64,000 nt of DNA from positions 1,364,001-1,428,000 of the forward strand of contig NZ_CP159830.1 of the NCBI RefSeq assembly GCF_047730085.1, in the 5' to 3' direction. Every line of letters starts with the position of its first letter. Positions within the stretch are counted from its first letter, which is position 1. Below are positions 45,215 through 52,856 of the stretch, in pieces. Position numbers and translations under genes: made by a program. The notes beneath the pieces were generated by a model. The model was not told the DNA's origin and ran no database searches. It saw only the letters and a list, made by a program, of their open reading frames with translations. This DNA is from Njordibacter sp937773555 (GTDB lineage: Bacteria; Pseudomonadota; Gammaproteobacteria; Pseudomonadales; Balneatricaceae).

Positions 45215-45242
45215 ATTTTAGCAGGCTAGCGGCGTAGGTCAA
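45215..45242 (-). promoter_or_regulatory. Sigma-70 promoter of the mltD-like gene
   Basis: On the minus strand, TTGACC (45242-45237) and TAAAAT (45220-45215) are 16 bases apart. The predicted transcription start is near 45208, leaving a leader of about 18 bases before the GTG at 45190. Confidence 0.6.
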
Positions 45243-45294
45243 TATAGAACCCTAAGTCTTGTTATAGTTCCTTAGTTTTTATCCTTTTTAATCC

Positions 45295-46086
45295 CTAAAA
45301 GCTGTTTTTCCACTGTCGTAGCGCTGCAAAAACGTCACTAGGGCTATTCAAAGCTTGACCCTTGTAGAACTCGGCACTGGCAATTACTGCTTTATCATGC
45401 GTGCGCACAAACGGGTTAATAGCAGATTCTTGCGCTAAGCAGGTAGGTAATGTCACTCCATTTTTAGCACGTATGCGTTTACACATTCGTTGGGCCAACT
45501 TTAGGGCATCATTGTTACCATCTACAGTCATAGCAAACTCTAAATTGGCTAAACTATATTCATGGGTTGGGTAAGCTTTGGTGGTTCCAGGTAACGCCAT
45601 TATTTTACTCAATGAGAGATGCATTTGTTCTGGTGTGCCTTCGAATACTCGGCCACAACCGGCCAAAAATAAAGTATCACCGCAAAATAATAGGCCTTGC
45701 TCATCACTGTGGTAGGCAATGTGGTCTAGCGTATGTCCAGGAATTTCAATGACCTTAAACTTTGAACCAAATACATTGACGTTATGACCTTCGACAACGC
45801 TCTGGGTTGTCCCAGAGTACGGACTTTTAATAGGTCCGAAAATAGGTAGCTCTCCAAAATAATTCACCAGATCAGCAATGCCCCCGGTATGATCAGCATG
45901 ATGGTGGGTGACTAATATTGCAGACAACTTTTTTTCTATTTTTATTGCATGTTCAATAACCACGTCTGCATCACCTGGATCCACCACAATAAAAGTGTCA
46001 GATTTTACATCCTCAATGCACCAGATATAGTTATCTTCAAAAGCTGGTATAGGCGTGATAGTTAGACTTGAAGGCATTGTCTGCAT
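45295..46086 (-). CDS. gloB: Hydroxyacylglutathione hydrolase (glyoxalase II)
   Basis: GloB hydrolyses S-lactoylglutathione to lactate and glutathione in methylglyoxal detoxification. The 263-residue metallo-beta-lactamase-fold protein has the two-metal motif THHHADHTGG (about 60-69), then GHTLDHIAYH and FCGDTLFLAGCGRVFEG. An internal ATG at 46077 is an alternative start, and the sequence does not decide. It is divergent from the methyltransferase gene. The order mltD-gloB-methyltransferase-rnhA-dnaQ is that of E. coli. Confidence 0.96.
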   Translation of the reverse strand: MQTMPSSLTITPIPAFEDNYIWCIEDVKSDTFIVVDPGDADVVIEHAIKIEKKLSAILVTHHHADHTGGIADLVNYFGELPIFGPIKSPYSGTTQSVVEGHNVNVFGSKFKVIEIPGHTLDHIAYHSDEQGLLFCGDTLFLAGCGRVFEGTPEQMHLSLSKIMALPGTTKAYPTHEYSLANLEFAMTVDGNNDALKLAQRMCKRIRAKNGVTLPTCLAQESAINPFVRTHDKAVIASAEFYKGQALNSPSDVFAALRQWKNSF

Positions 46087-46182
46087 GGTTTGGTCTTTCT
46101 TAGAGCTTTGTATGGATCATTAGAGTAGCGGTGCTGGCTAAATTACGCAAGCAAGGTGGCTGAGAATGCCTTATTATAACGC

Positions 46183-46920
46183 ATGAATAATTCTACCCAC
46201 CTGAAGCCCTACCCATTTGAAGAACAGCAGTTTACTAGCTGGTTATGCAGTGCAAAAGGTGCGTCATTTATGGTGCAAGAGCAGCAACAACTGAATTCTT
46301 TAATGCCTAAAGCTTTTGGCCATTACAGCGTTTATTTAGGCCTCAATGCTAAGCTGAGTGCGAGCCTAACAAGCCCAATTAAAAATGCCATTGCCTTAAC
46401 ATCACATCGTCATTTAGGTGGCCACGCAGTAATGGATCCACATCAGTTACCTCTGGCTACTGAAACCATAGATTTGTTGGTGCTGCAGCATGTGTTAGAT
46501 ATGAGTGATAATCCTCATCAGATTCTTCGAGAAGCCGCGCGTGTTATTAACTCCGGTGGCCGCCTTGTGATAACAGGTCTTAACCCTTATAGCTTTTGGG
46601 GCTTGTGGAGACGACTAAGACTCAAGCGCGGAGTGCCGTGGCGGGCTAATTTTTTAGCACAACACAGGCTTAAAGATTGGCTTACCTTATTAAGTTTCGG
46701 TGACTTTGATATTAAGCCTGTATATGATTGCTCGCCAGCTAAATGGAAGACTAGGCCGTGGCTGAGCTGCCTTGCGATTCCTTTGGGTGCTGGGTATGTT
46801 TTATCAGCAGTAAAGCAAGAGACACGAGTACATTTACTTAAAGCAAATTGGCGCAATCGCGTGGTCAATCCTAGTTTTGGTTTGGCAGGAGCTACTCGAC
46901 AAACGAGTCAAAAAGAATAA
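46183..46920 (+). CDS. Class I SAM-dependent methyltransferase (YafS-like)
   Basis: This 245-residue protein has the methyltransferase type 11 pattern: ETIDLLVLQHVLDMSDNPHQILREAARVINSGGRLVITGLNPYS, with the motif I region before it poorly conserved (HYSVYLGLNA). It occupies the position of yafS between gloB and rnhA. The substrate is unknown. No ribosome-binding site is seen before the ATG, which is only 5 bases from a TTATTATAAC sequence that could be a -10, so a very short leader is possible. The rnhA gene follows after 18 bases. Confidence 0.85.
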   Translation: MNNSTHLKPYPFEEQQFTSWLCSAKGASFMVQEQQQLNSLMPKAFGHYSVYLGLNAKLSASLTSPIKNAIALTSHRHLGGHAVMDPHQLPLATETIDLLVLQHVLDMSDNPHQILREAARVINSGGRLVITGLNPYSFWGLWRRLRLKRGVPWRANFLAQHRLKDWLTLLSFGDFDIKPVYDCSPAKWKTRPWLSCLAIPLGAGYVLSAVKQETRVHLLKANWRNRVVNPSFGLAGATRQTSQKE

Positions 46921-46938
46921 CCTTTGGAGATGAATTGA

Positions 46939-47382
46939 TTGGCTACAGATCACATTGAATTATTTACTGACGGCGCATGCAAAGGTAACCCTGGTCCTGG
47001 TGGATGGGGCGTATTAATGCGCTTTAAAGAGCAAGAAAAGCGTTTATATGGTGGCGAACCATTAACCACTAATAATCGTATGGAGCTTATGGCAGCCATT
47101 AAAGGGCTAGAGGCTTTAACTCGTCCGTGCAAAGTTGATCTTACGACTGACTCTCAGTATGTGCGCAAAGGAATTACTGAATGGATCTTTAATTGGCGTA
47201 AAAACAACTGGCGCACTGCAGCCAAAAAACCTGTTAAAAATGCTGATCTTTGGCAAATGTTAGACCAAGCTGTGCAGCCTCATGAAGTAGAATGGCATTG
47301 GGTTAAAGGGCATAGTGGCCATGTAGAAAACGAAATTGCTGATGACCTTGCCAACTTAGGTGCCGCAGAACAAGCTGTATAA
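46939..47382 (+). CDS. rnhA: Ribonuclease HI
   Basis: This nuclease degrades RNA in RNA-DNA hybrids. The 147-residue protein starts at a TTG (46939) giving ATDHIELFTDGACKGNPGPG after the initiator. GGAG lies 9 bases before it, and a nearby ATG (46930) is out of frame with an immediate stop. The four catalytic acids are visible in LFTDGA, NNRMELMA, LTTDSQYV and ENEIADDLAN, and the helix with WRKNNWRTAAKKPVKN is the hybrid-binding basic protrusion. It is followed by dnaQ after 18 bases, as in E. coli except for the same orientation. Confidence 0.96.
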   Translation: MATDHIELFTDGACKGNPGPGGWGVLMRFKEQEKRLYGGEPLTTNNRMELMAAIKGLEALTRPCKVDLTTDSQYVRKGITEWIFNWRKNNWRTAAKKPVKNADLWQMLDQAVQPHEVEWHWVKGHSGHVENEIADDLANLGAAEQAV

Positions 47383-47400
47383 TCTCTTAAGGAACAAACT

Positions 47401-48123
47401 ATGCGATTAATAGTATTAGATACAGAAACAACGGGCTTAGAGCCCAAGCAGGGCCATCGGTTAATTGAGGTTGGCGCATTAGAAATGGTTAATAGACGCT
47501 TAACTGGTAAGAGTTTTCACGAATATGTCCAGCCAGAACGTGATATCCCCATGGAAGCGCAGGCTGTGCATGGCATCACTGAAGACTTCTTAAAAGGTAA
47601 AGCATTATTTTCTACTATTGCTGATGACTTTATTGAGTTTGTCAGAGGTGCTGAACTGATTATTCACAATGCACCCTTTGACCTTGGGTTTTTAGACAAT
47701 GAATTGGCCATTGCGGGAAAAGCTGTGGGGCGAAGTTATCCGAAAATTGCGGATATTTGTAAAATAACAGATTCTTTAAAACTTGCCCGTCAAAAACATC
47801 CAGGGCAAAAAAACAACCTTGATGCGCTCTGTCGACGTTATGGCATTAACAATGCGCACCGAGAATTACATGGTGCATTGTTAGACTCTGAGATCTTAGC
47901 TGACGTCTATCTGCTCATGACTGGTGGACAAACTGACTTAATGCTGGCTACCCAAACAGTATCTGTGGGTGGTGGAGCCACCACTATTAATAGCAAAGTG
48001 ACTTTGCAAGCCGGCTCACTGCCAGTGGTGTTAGCTACTAATGAAGAGCTCCATGCTCACCAAATTAAGCTAGAAACTGTGGCTAAAGCTTCAGATGGTC
48101 AATGTCTCTGGTTGAATGCTTAG
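47401..48123 (+). CDS. dnaQ: DNA polymerase III epsilon (proofreading) subunit
   Basis: This 3'-5' exonuclease of the replicase has 240 residues. Exo motifs are VLDTETTGLEP (D7, E9), HNAPFDLGFLDNEL, and HRELHGALLDSEILADVY. After the catalytic domain, TGGQTDLMLA corresponds to the beta-clamp-binding segment (QTSMAF in E. coli). A basic/flexible C-terminal tail for alpha binding follows. A terminator lies 45 bases after the stop. No tRNA-Asp gene follows, unlike E. coli. Confidence 0.96.
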   Translation: MRLIVLDTETTGLEPKQGHRLIEVGALEMVNRRLTGKSFHEYVQPERDIPMEAQAVHGITEDFLKGKALFSTIADDFIEFVRGAELIIHNAPFDLGFLDNELAIAGKAVGRSYPKIADICKITDSLKLARQKHPGQKNNLDALCRRYGINNAHRELHGALLDSEILADVYLLMTGGQTDLMLATQTVSVGGGATTINSKVTLQAGSLPVVLATNEELHAHQIKLETVAKASDGQCLWLNA

Positions 48124-48167
48124 GAAAAATTAAGCTTTACAACTCGTTCTTCGGCCATAATGCAGAC

Positions 48168-48200
48168 CTTAAAAAGCCGCAATTTTCGCGGCTTTTTAAG
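48168..48200 (+). terminator. Rho-independent terminator after dnaQ
   Basis: Perfect 13-base arms CTTAAAAAGCCGC and GCGGCTTTTTAAG surround a 7-base loop. The GC core followed by five Ts is typical. It could also serve minus-strand transcripts ending at 48318. Confidence 0.88.
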
Positions 48201-48312
48201 CTTTAAGGCAAAAGTATCTAACCTTAATGCAGTTAATGAAAAGCTAAATAGGCCGCTGCAGATTTGAGTAAGCAAGCATATAAGTGGCTATTTAATTGGC
48301 ATATGTAGGGTA

Positions 48313-48627
48313 TTAACCCATTTTAAATAATTGACTTAGTCGCGTGCCTAACATCACATCGCCTTCAGCTTGAAGACGCCCCCCCATGAAGGCGGCCATG
48401 CCATCCAGCTCCCCAGATACAATCTCTGTAAGTGTCTCAGAGTCCATAGACATCGTGATTTCTGGATCATCGTGATTGCCTAAACTGCTAGCACATGTGG
48501 CGTTATCGATGGTGACAAAGAAATCGTCATCGTCAGAAATGCAAAACTGAAATGTTGCTTCTAAGTCTTCAGCTTCGTCAGCGACAAATGCAGATTGCAT
48601 TTGCTCCATAATTTGAGCTACAGCCAT
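48313..48627 (-). CDS. SCP2 sterol-binding-domain-like protein
   Basis: This 104-residue acidic protein resembles a stand-alone SCP2 lipid-binding domain. It has ATFQFCISDDDDFFVTIDN, MSMDSETLTEIVSGELDGMAAFMGGRLQAEGDV and the closing LGTRLSQLFKMG, the last a common ending of bacterial SCP2 proteins. Such proteins bind fatty acyl or other hydrophobic ligands. AAAAGGA precedes the ATG. A well-formed promoter and a PsrA-like palindrome lie 35-75 bases upstream, suggesting fatty-acid-responsive control. Confidence 0.82.
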   Translation of the reverse strand: MAVAQIMEQMQSAFVADEAEDLEATFQFCISDDDDFFVTIDNATCASSLGNHDDPEITMSMDSETLTEIVSGELDGMAAFMGGRLQAEGDVMLGTRLSQLFKMG

Positions 48628-48661
48628 TGGTTTAATCCTTTTTTTAAGTTTAATCAGTTTG

Positions 48662-48690
48662 ATTCTATGGGTTTTTTTAAGTTAAATCAA
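48662..48690 (-). promoter_or_regulatory. Sigma-70 promoter of the SCP2-like gene
   Basis: On the minus strand, TTGATT (48690-48685) and TAGAAT (48667-48662) are separated by 17 bases. The -35 shares four bases with the palindrome at 48687-48702, so a protein bound there would block RNA polymerase. Confidence 0.65.
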
Positions 48691-48702
48691 ACGATCGTTT
48701 GA
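48687..48702. promoter_or_regulatory. PsrA-like operator palindrome
   Basis: The perfect 16-bp palindrome TCAAACGATCGTTTGA fits the published PsrA pattern of (G/C)AAAC, 2-4 bases, GTTT(G/C). Flanking AA/TT pairs extend the symmetry after one mismatch. PsrA is the TetR-type fatty-acid-degradation regulator of many gammaproteobacteria. The site overlaps the -35 of the SCP2-like gene and is about 105 bases upstream of sohB. Confidence 0.65.
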
Positions 48703-48807
48703 ATTGTAGATTTGATGCATGTTTAATTATGGTTTTAAGGCCCACTAGACTAGACTAGAATAGAGAGGAATTTTTGGTGTACACAAGAACCATATTTGGA
48801 GAGTTAC

Positions 48808-49914
48808 GTGTTAGATTTTTTGTATGAGTACGGGTTATTTTTAGCAAAAGTTGTTACTTTTTGTGTTGCTGCCGTTGTGGTCATTGGCTTTTTAGTCATG
48901 GCGGGACAAAACCGCCGACAATTGAGTAAGGCTGGGCATATTGAGGTGAGAAACCTCAATGAAGAGTTTGAAGACATGACAGACACCCTAGATCACGCAA
49001 TGATGGATAAGTTTCAGTTCAAGCAGTTGCGCAAGAGTCAGGAAAAAGCCGATAAGCTTCAGACTAAACAGGATAAAGCTGATGCAAAGAAACAGGCTAA
49101 GCAAATTAAAGCAGAAGGGTCTTCAGGCTTGGGTGAGGAAGCGTTACCTGCCACCAAGAAAAGGACGTTTGTACTAGACTTTGATGGCGACGTTAAAGCC
49201 AGTGCAGTAGAGTTTCTGCGTCATGAGATTAGCGCAATTATATCAGTTGCTAAAGTTACCGACGAAATCATTATGCGCCTCGACTCAAGCGGTGGCATGG
49301 TCCATACCTACGGTTTGGCGGCGTCACAGTTGGGACGTATCAATACTGCCAACATTCCACTTACTATTTGTGTTGACCAAATTGCTGCTAGTGGAGGCTA
49401 TATGATGGCTTGCATGGCAAACCATATCACCGCTGCACCCTTTGCTTTGGTCGGTTCTATCGGCGTTGTAGCTGAGGTACCAAACGTTCATAGGCTGCTT
49501 AAAAAGCACTCTATCGATGTTGAGGTGCTCACTGCAGGCGAACATAAACGTAGTCTAACTATTATGGGAGAGAATACCCGTAAAGGCCGTGATAAATTTG
49601 TTGAAGATTTGCAGCAAACCCATGGTTTGTTTAAAAGTTGGGTTAAACAACAACGTCCGCAGCTTGATCTAGAGCAAGTTGCTAATGGCGATGTATGGTA
49701 CGGCCAGCAAGCTATAGATCTTGGCCTTGTAGATGCAGTGGGTACCTCAGATGAAGTGTTACAACAAGCAGTAAAAGACAGTGACGTATTGTTAATTGAG
49801 TACGTGGCTAAAAAAACGATGGGTGAGAAGTTTGGTATTGCTGCTGCTACAAGCTTAAGTTTGTTCAGTAACCGCATATGGTCTAAAGCTCGGCGGCACT
49901 CTATTACCCATTAA
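48808..49914 (+). CDS. sohB: SohB-type inner-membrane serine protease (S49)
   Basis: This is a 368-residue membrane protease related to SppA. An N-terminal transmembrane helix (about residues 8-30) is followed by a charged, lysine-rich coiled stretch (about 60-105) and the S49 domain with the catalytic serine in DQIAASGGYMMACMA and the lysine in TAGEHKRSLTIMGENT. I chose the GTG at 48808 because the start LDFLYEYGLFLAKVVTF aligns with the E. coli N-terminus. The earlier TTG at 48796 is part of the TTGGAGAG ribosome-binding site. Confidence 0.93.
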   Translation: MLDFLYEYGLFLAKVVTFCVAAVVVIGFLVMAGQNRRQLSKAGHIEVRNLNEEFEDMTDTLDHAMMDKFQFKQLRKSQEKADKLQTKQDKADAKKQAKQIKAEGSSGLGEEALPATKKRTFVLDFDGDVKASAVEFLRHEISAIISVAKVTDEIIMRLDSSGGMVHTYGLAASQLGRINTANIPLTICVDQIAASGGYMMACMANHITAAPFALVGSIGVVAEVPNVHRLLKKHSIDVEVLTAGEHKRSLTIMGENTRKGRDKFVEDLQQTHGLFKSWVKQQRPQLDLEQVANGDVWYGQQAIDLGLVDAVGTSDEVLQQAVKDSDVLLIEYVAKKTMGEKFGIAAATSLSLFSNRIWSKARRHSITH

Positions 49915-49934
49915 GGCTGTTAAGGAACTACCCT

Positions 49935-50711
49935 ATGAATTCTTTTTCAAACTTATGTAGACCGTTGTCTCCGGGATTTTTAATACCCAAGGACATGCCT
50001 GTGCGCATTGGGTTAGTCGTACTGGCCACTGATATGGTGCTCGAGATTGAATGGCGAGATTTATTTGCTGGGTTGCCTATTGAAGTTTTAGTAGCTCGTA
50101 TAGCCTGTGCAGCTGAAGTTACTCCAGAGGCTTTATTAACTATGGCGCAACAGATAGGTCAATGTGCCAGCCTAATTTTGCCAGATGTGCCTTTAGACGC
50201 CATAGCATACGGCTGTACCTCTGGGAGTTTAGTGATTGGCGAAAAAAAGGTGCATGAGTTACTTCAGCAAGGTAATTCACTCCAAGTAACTAGCAATCCC
50301 TTCAGCGCTATTAAAGCTGCTTTAGTGCATATTAAAGCTCAAAATTTGGTAGTGTTGTCGCCTTATTTAGCCAGCGTAAATCAGCCGTTTTATCAGGCCC
50401 TAACCGATGCAGGGTACACGATTAAAGGTTGGGGAAGTTTAAATTTGACACTCGATCGAGAGATTGGCTCAATGAATCCTGAGCATCTGCCCATTCTCAT
50501 CGATCAGCTGTTAGATGGGCTTGAATCTATGCCTGACGCTGTGTTTATTTCATGCACAAATTTTAAGGCTTTAGCTAAGCTAGACGAGTTAGAGCAACGT
50601 TATGGGTGTTACTTTATGTCAAGTAACCAAGTAATGGCTTGGCATGTATTACGCCAGCTTGATATTTCTCTGCCACAGACCAATGCTGGACGCTTGCTGC
50701 ACACGCTTTAA
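49935..50711 (+). CDS. Maleate isomerase / arylmalonate decarboxylase-like protein (Asp/Glu racemase superfamily)
   Basis: This 258-residue protein has the two-cysteine active-site layout of the superfamily: AIAYGCTSGSLVIG (about C93) and VFISCTNFKALAKL (about C207). SPYLASVNQPFYQALTDAGYTI and LTLDREIGSMNPEHL are typical of maleate isomerase/arylmalonate decarboxylase relatives. The acid it acts on is not evident; no nicotinate, maleate or hydantoin catabolic genes are nearby. It follows sohB after 20 bases and its stop is 3 bases from the stop of the convergent molybdoenzyme gene. Confidence 0.8.
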   Translation: MNSFSNLCRPLSPGFLIPKDMPVRIGLVVLATDMVLEIEWRDLFAGLPIEVLVARIACAAEVTPEALLTMAQQIGQCASLILPDVPLDAIAYGCTSGSLVIGEKKVHELLQQGNSLQVTSNPFSAIKAALVHIKAQNLVVLSPYLASVNQPFYQALTDAGYTIKGWGSLNLTLDREIGSMNPEHLPILIDQLLDGLESMPDAVFISCTNFKALAKLDELEQRYGCYFMSSNQVMAWHVLRQLDISLPQTNAGRLLHTL

Positions 50712-50714
50712 GTG

Positions 50715-52778
50715 CTAGTTGGGGATAAACGGCCGCAGCCAAACACTGGTATCGTGGAATACAGCACCACCATGAGGCAAGCCAGGGTCTGCACTGGTGA
50801 GTGCGTTGATACCTACGTTGCCAACGAAGGCTTTGTTTGGCCATATTGATTCGCACACCAGGATACCTTGCTGTAATCCATCATATTCTTTAACAGGCAA
50901 GATCAGCTGTCCTCGACTATTGCCAATTTCAACAAGATCTCCATTCTTCACCCCCAAAGCTAAGCAATCCTTAGGGTGCACCATTAGATCTGGTTGTTTC
51001 TCTAACCTTAAAGAGAATGGGGCTTCTGTAAAGCTTGTGTTCAAAAAATGGCGTGCAGGAGCGGTGACTAAGCGCCATGGCTGCTTGGCAGTGGTGGGGT
51101 CAGTAATAGCCACATGATCAGGCAATGAGGAGACATTAATTTTCCCCAACAACAGCTCATCCCAGCCATGATGAAAGTGGAATTTGCCGTCGGTGTGAGC
51201 AAAACCATTTAAAAAGTGGGCGTCATCAAAGGGCAGTGCACAATCTACCCAATTGTTTTGCCATAACGTTGGCCAGTCTACTGAGCCAACTTGAGTAACG
51301 CAGTCTTTCATAAGTTCTGCTGCAGACATGTGAAACCCTTTATGCTGACTACCTAAACGTCGGCCAAGCTCATTGATGACCCATAAATTACTTCGACATT
51401 GGCCAGGTGGTTCAATAACTTTGCGACTCAGCTGAAGGTGAGTATGACCACCACCCAAATAAATGTCATCATGTTCTAAGAACATGGTTGCTGGAAGCAC
51501 TAGGTCTGCCATGGCGGCTGTTTCAGTCATAAACTGCTCATGCACACAAATGAATAGATCATTCCGTTCAAAGCCCTGGCGTACTAAATTTGATTCAGGT
51601 GCTACAGCCATGGGGTTGGTGTTTTGAATAAACAGCGCTTTAACTGGGGGTTTTCCTTGCAGGTCTCTTGGGTTATTAGTGAGCACTGCTCCAATGCGTG
51701 ACTGGTCTAAAATACGAGTTGTCTCATCAATGCTGTCTAACCCTTTTATTAGGTTTAAGTCCACAGGGTACATGGCACTATTGCTATAAAGTGCGCCACC
51801 ACCGAGGTGCTTCCATGCCCCTGTTATTGCTGGTAAGCAGGTCACTGCGTGCATATTAAAAGCACCGTTTCGGCTGCGGCTGAAGCCATAGCCTAATCGA
51901 ATAAAACTTTGAGCATGAGTACCATACCAATGTGCGAAGGTTTCAATTTCTTCTTCGGTTAAGCCAGTGATTACTGATGCCCAAGCAGACGTTTTGTATT
52001 TCAGATGACTCTCAAGCCCCTGTGGGTCATCAGTAAATTGATTTAGATAATCCCAATCGGCATAGTTATCTCTAAATAAACAATGCATGACTGCGCACGC
52101 TAAAGCGCCATCGGTTCCCGGCTTCAGCATTAAATGTAGATCAGCTTTTTGTGCTGTAGCTGTGCGATAAGGGTCCACAACGACTAACTTAGCATTACTA
52201 TTAGTGCGAGCCTTATTAATGTGATCCATCACATTAATTTGCGTGTGAACTGGGTTGCCACCCCAAACAACAATAAGCGATGAATGCTGCATTTCCCGCG
52301 GATCGATGCCGCGCTTAAGGCCAGTACCTGCAATATAACCAGCGTCAGCTAGGGTAGTGCAAATGGTAGACTTCTGACGAGAGTAGCTTAAGGTGTGACT
52401 AAGACGGTCAATGGAATCCCTTTGCACCAAACCCATAGTGCCAGCGTAGTGATAAGGCCAAATTGCCTCGGTGCCATATTGGTTGCTAATGGTAGTGAAT
52501 TTATCCACTATCAATGCCATTGCTGTTTCCCAGCTAATCGGTTCGAACGCCTCAATGCCAGCACCTTTATCGCCAATGCGGCGCAACGGCTGTGTTAGCC
52601 GGTGTGGGTGGTGGATGCGGTCTTTATACCGAGCCACTTTGGCGCAAATTACGCCATTTGTGTAGGTTTGACTTTTGCTACCATAAACGCCACCAATGGT
52701 ATGGCTGTCAATGCGCTCAACTTCTAATGCGCACACGCTTGGGCAATCATGGGGGCAGGTGGCTGCTATTCTTTGCAT
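50715..52778 (-). CDS. Molybdopterin-dependent oxidoreductase (DMSO reductase superfamily)
   Basis: This 687-residue cytosolic Mo/W-bisPGD enzyme has no Tat signal. An N-terminal 4Fe-4S cluster is bound by C8, C12, C16 and C45 (TCPHDCPSVC and GVICAK). It continues with IVVWGGNPVHTQINVMDHI and the C-terminal molybdopterin-dinucleotide-binding barrel (HPKDCLALGVKNGDLVEIGNSRG). The substrate is not recognisable. Formate dehydrogenase-like and sulfoxide/oxidoreductase subgroups both show this layout, and no partner diaphorase or cytochrome gene is adjacent. It diverges from tmcA across 78 bases. Confidence 0.85.
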   Translation of the reverse strand: MQRIAATCPHDCPSVCALEVERIDSHTIGGVYGSKSQTYTNGVICAKVARYKDRIHHPHRLTQPLRRIGDKGAGIEAFEPISWETAMALIVDKFTTISNQYGTEAIWPYHYAGTMGLVQRDSIDRLSHTLSYSRQKSTICTTLADAGYIAGTGLKRGIDPREMQHSSLIVVWGGNPVHTQINVMDHINKARTNSNAKLVVVDPYRTATAQKADLHLMLKPGTDGALACAVMHCLFRDNYADWDYLNQFTDDPQGLESHLKYKTSAWASVITGLTEEEIETFAHWYGTHAQSFIRLGYGFSRSRNGAFNMHAVTCLPAITGAWKHLGGGALYSNSAMYPVDLNLIKGLDSIDETTRILDQSRIGAVLTNNPRDLQGKPPVKALFIQNTNPMAVAPESNLVRQGFERNDLFICVHEQFMTETAAMADLVLPATMFLEHDDIYLGGGHTHLQLSRKVIEPPGQCRSNLWVINELGRRLGSQHKGFHMSAAELMKDCVTQVGSVDWPTLWQNNWVDCALPFDDAHFLNGFAHTDGKFHFHHGWDELLLGKINVSSLPDHVAITDPTTAKQPWRLVTAPARHFLNTSFTEAPFSLRLEKQPDLMVHPKDCLALGVKNGDLVEIGNSRGQLILPVKEYDGLQQGILVCESIWPNKAFVGNVGINALTSADPGLPHGGAVFHDTSVWLRPFIPN

Positions 52779-52856
52779 GTTGTTGTTCAGCGTCGTTTAT
52801 TGTTGCTTCTGAGTGTACAATAATTACCACTTATAGCCACCAAGGATTGGACAACT

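Noticed and set aside
48201..48312. Possible tRNA gene after dnaQ (E. coli has tRNA-Asp there)
   Set aside because: No cloverleaf-compatible arms or TTCGAATC-type T-loop were found in this gap.
48746..48765. Four tandem 5-base units (TAGAC, TAGAC, TAGAA, TAGAG)
   Set aside because: They are too short and degenerate for a repeat array or CRISPR, probably chance or slippage.
48796..48810. TTG start for sohB at 48796
   Set aside because: The TTGGAGAG there is the ribosome-binding site of the GTG at 48808, and the alignment with E. coli SohB begins after the GTG.
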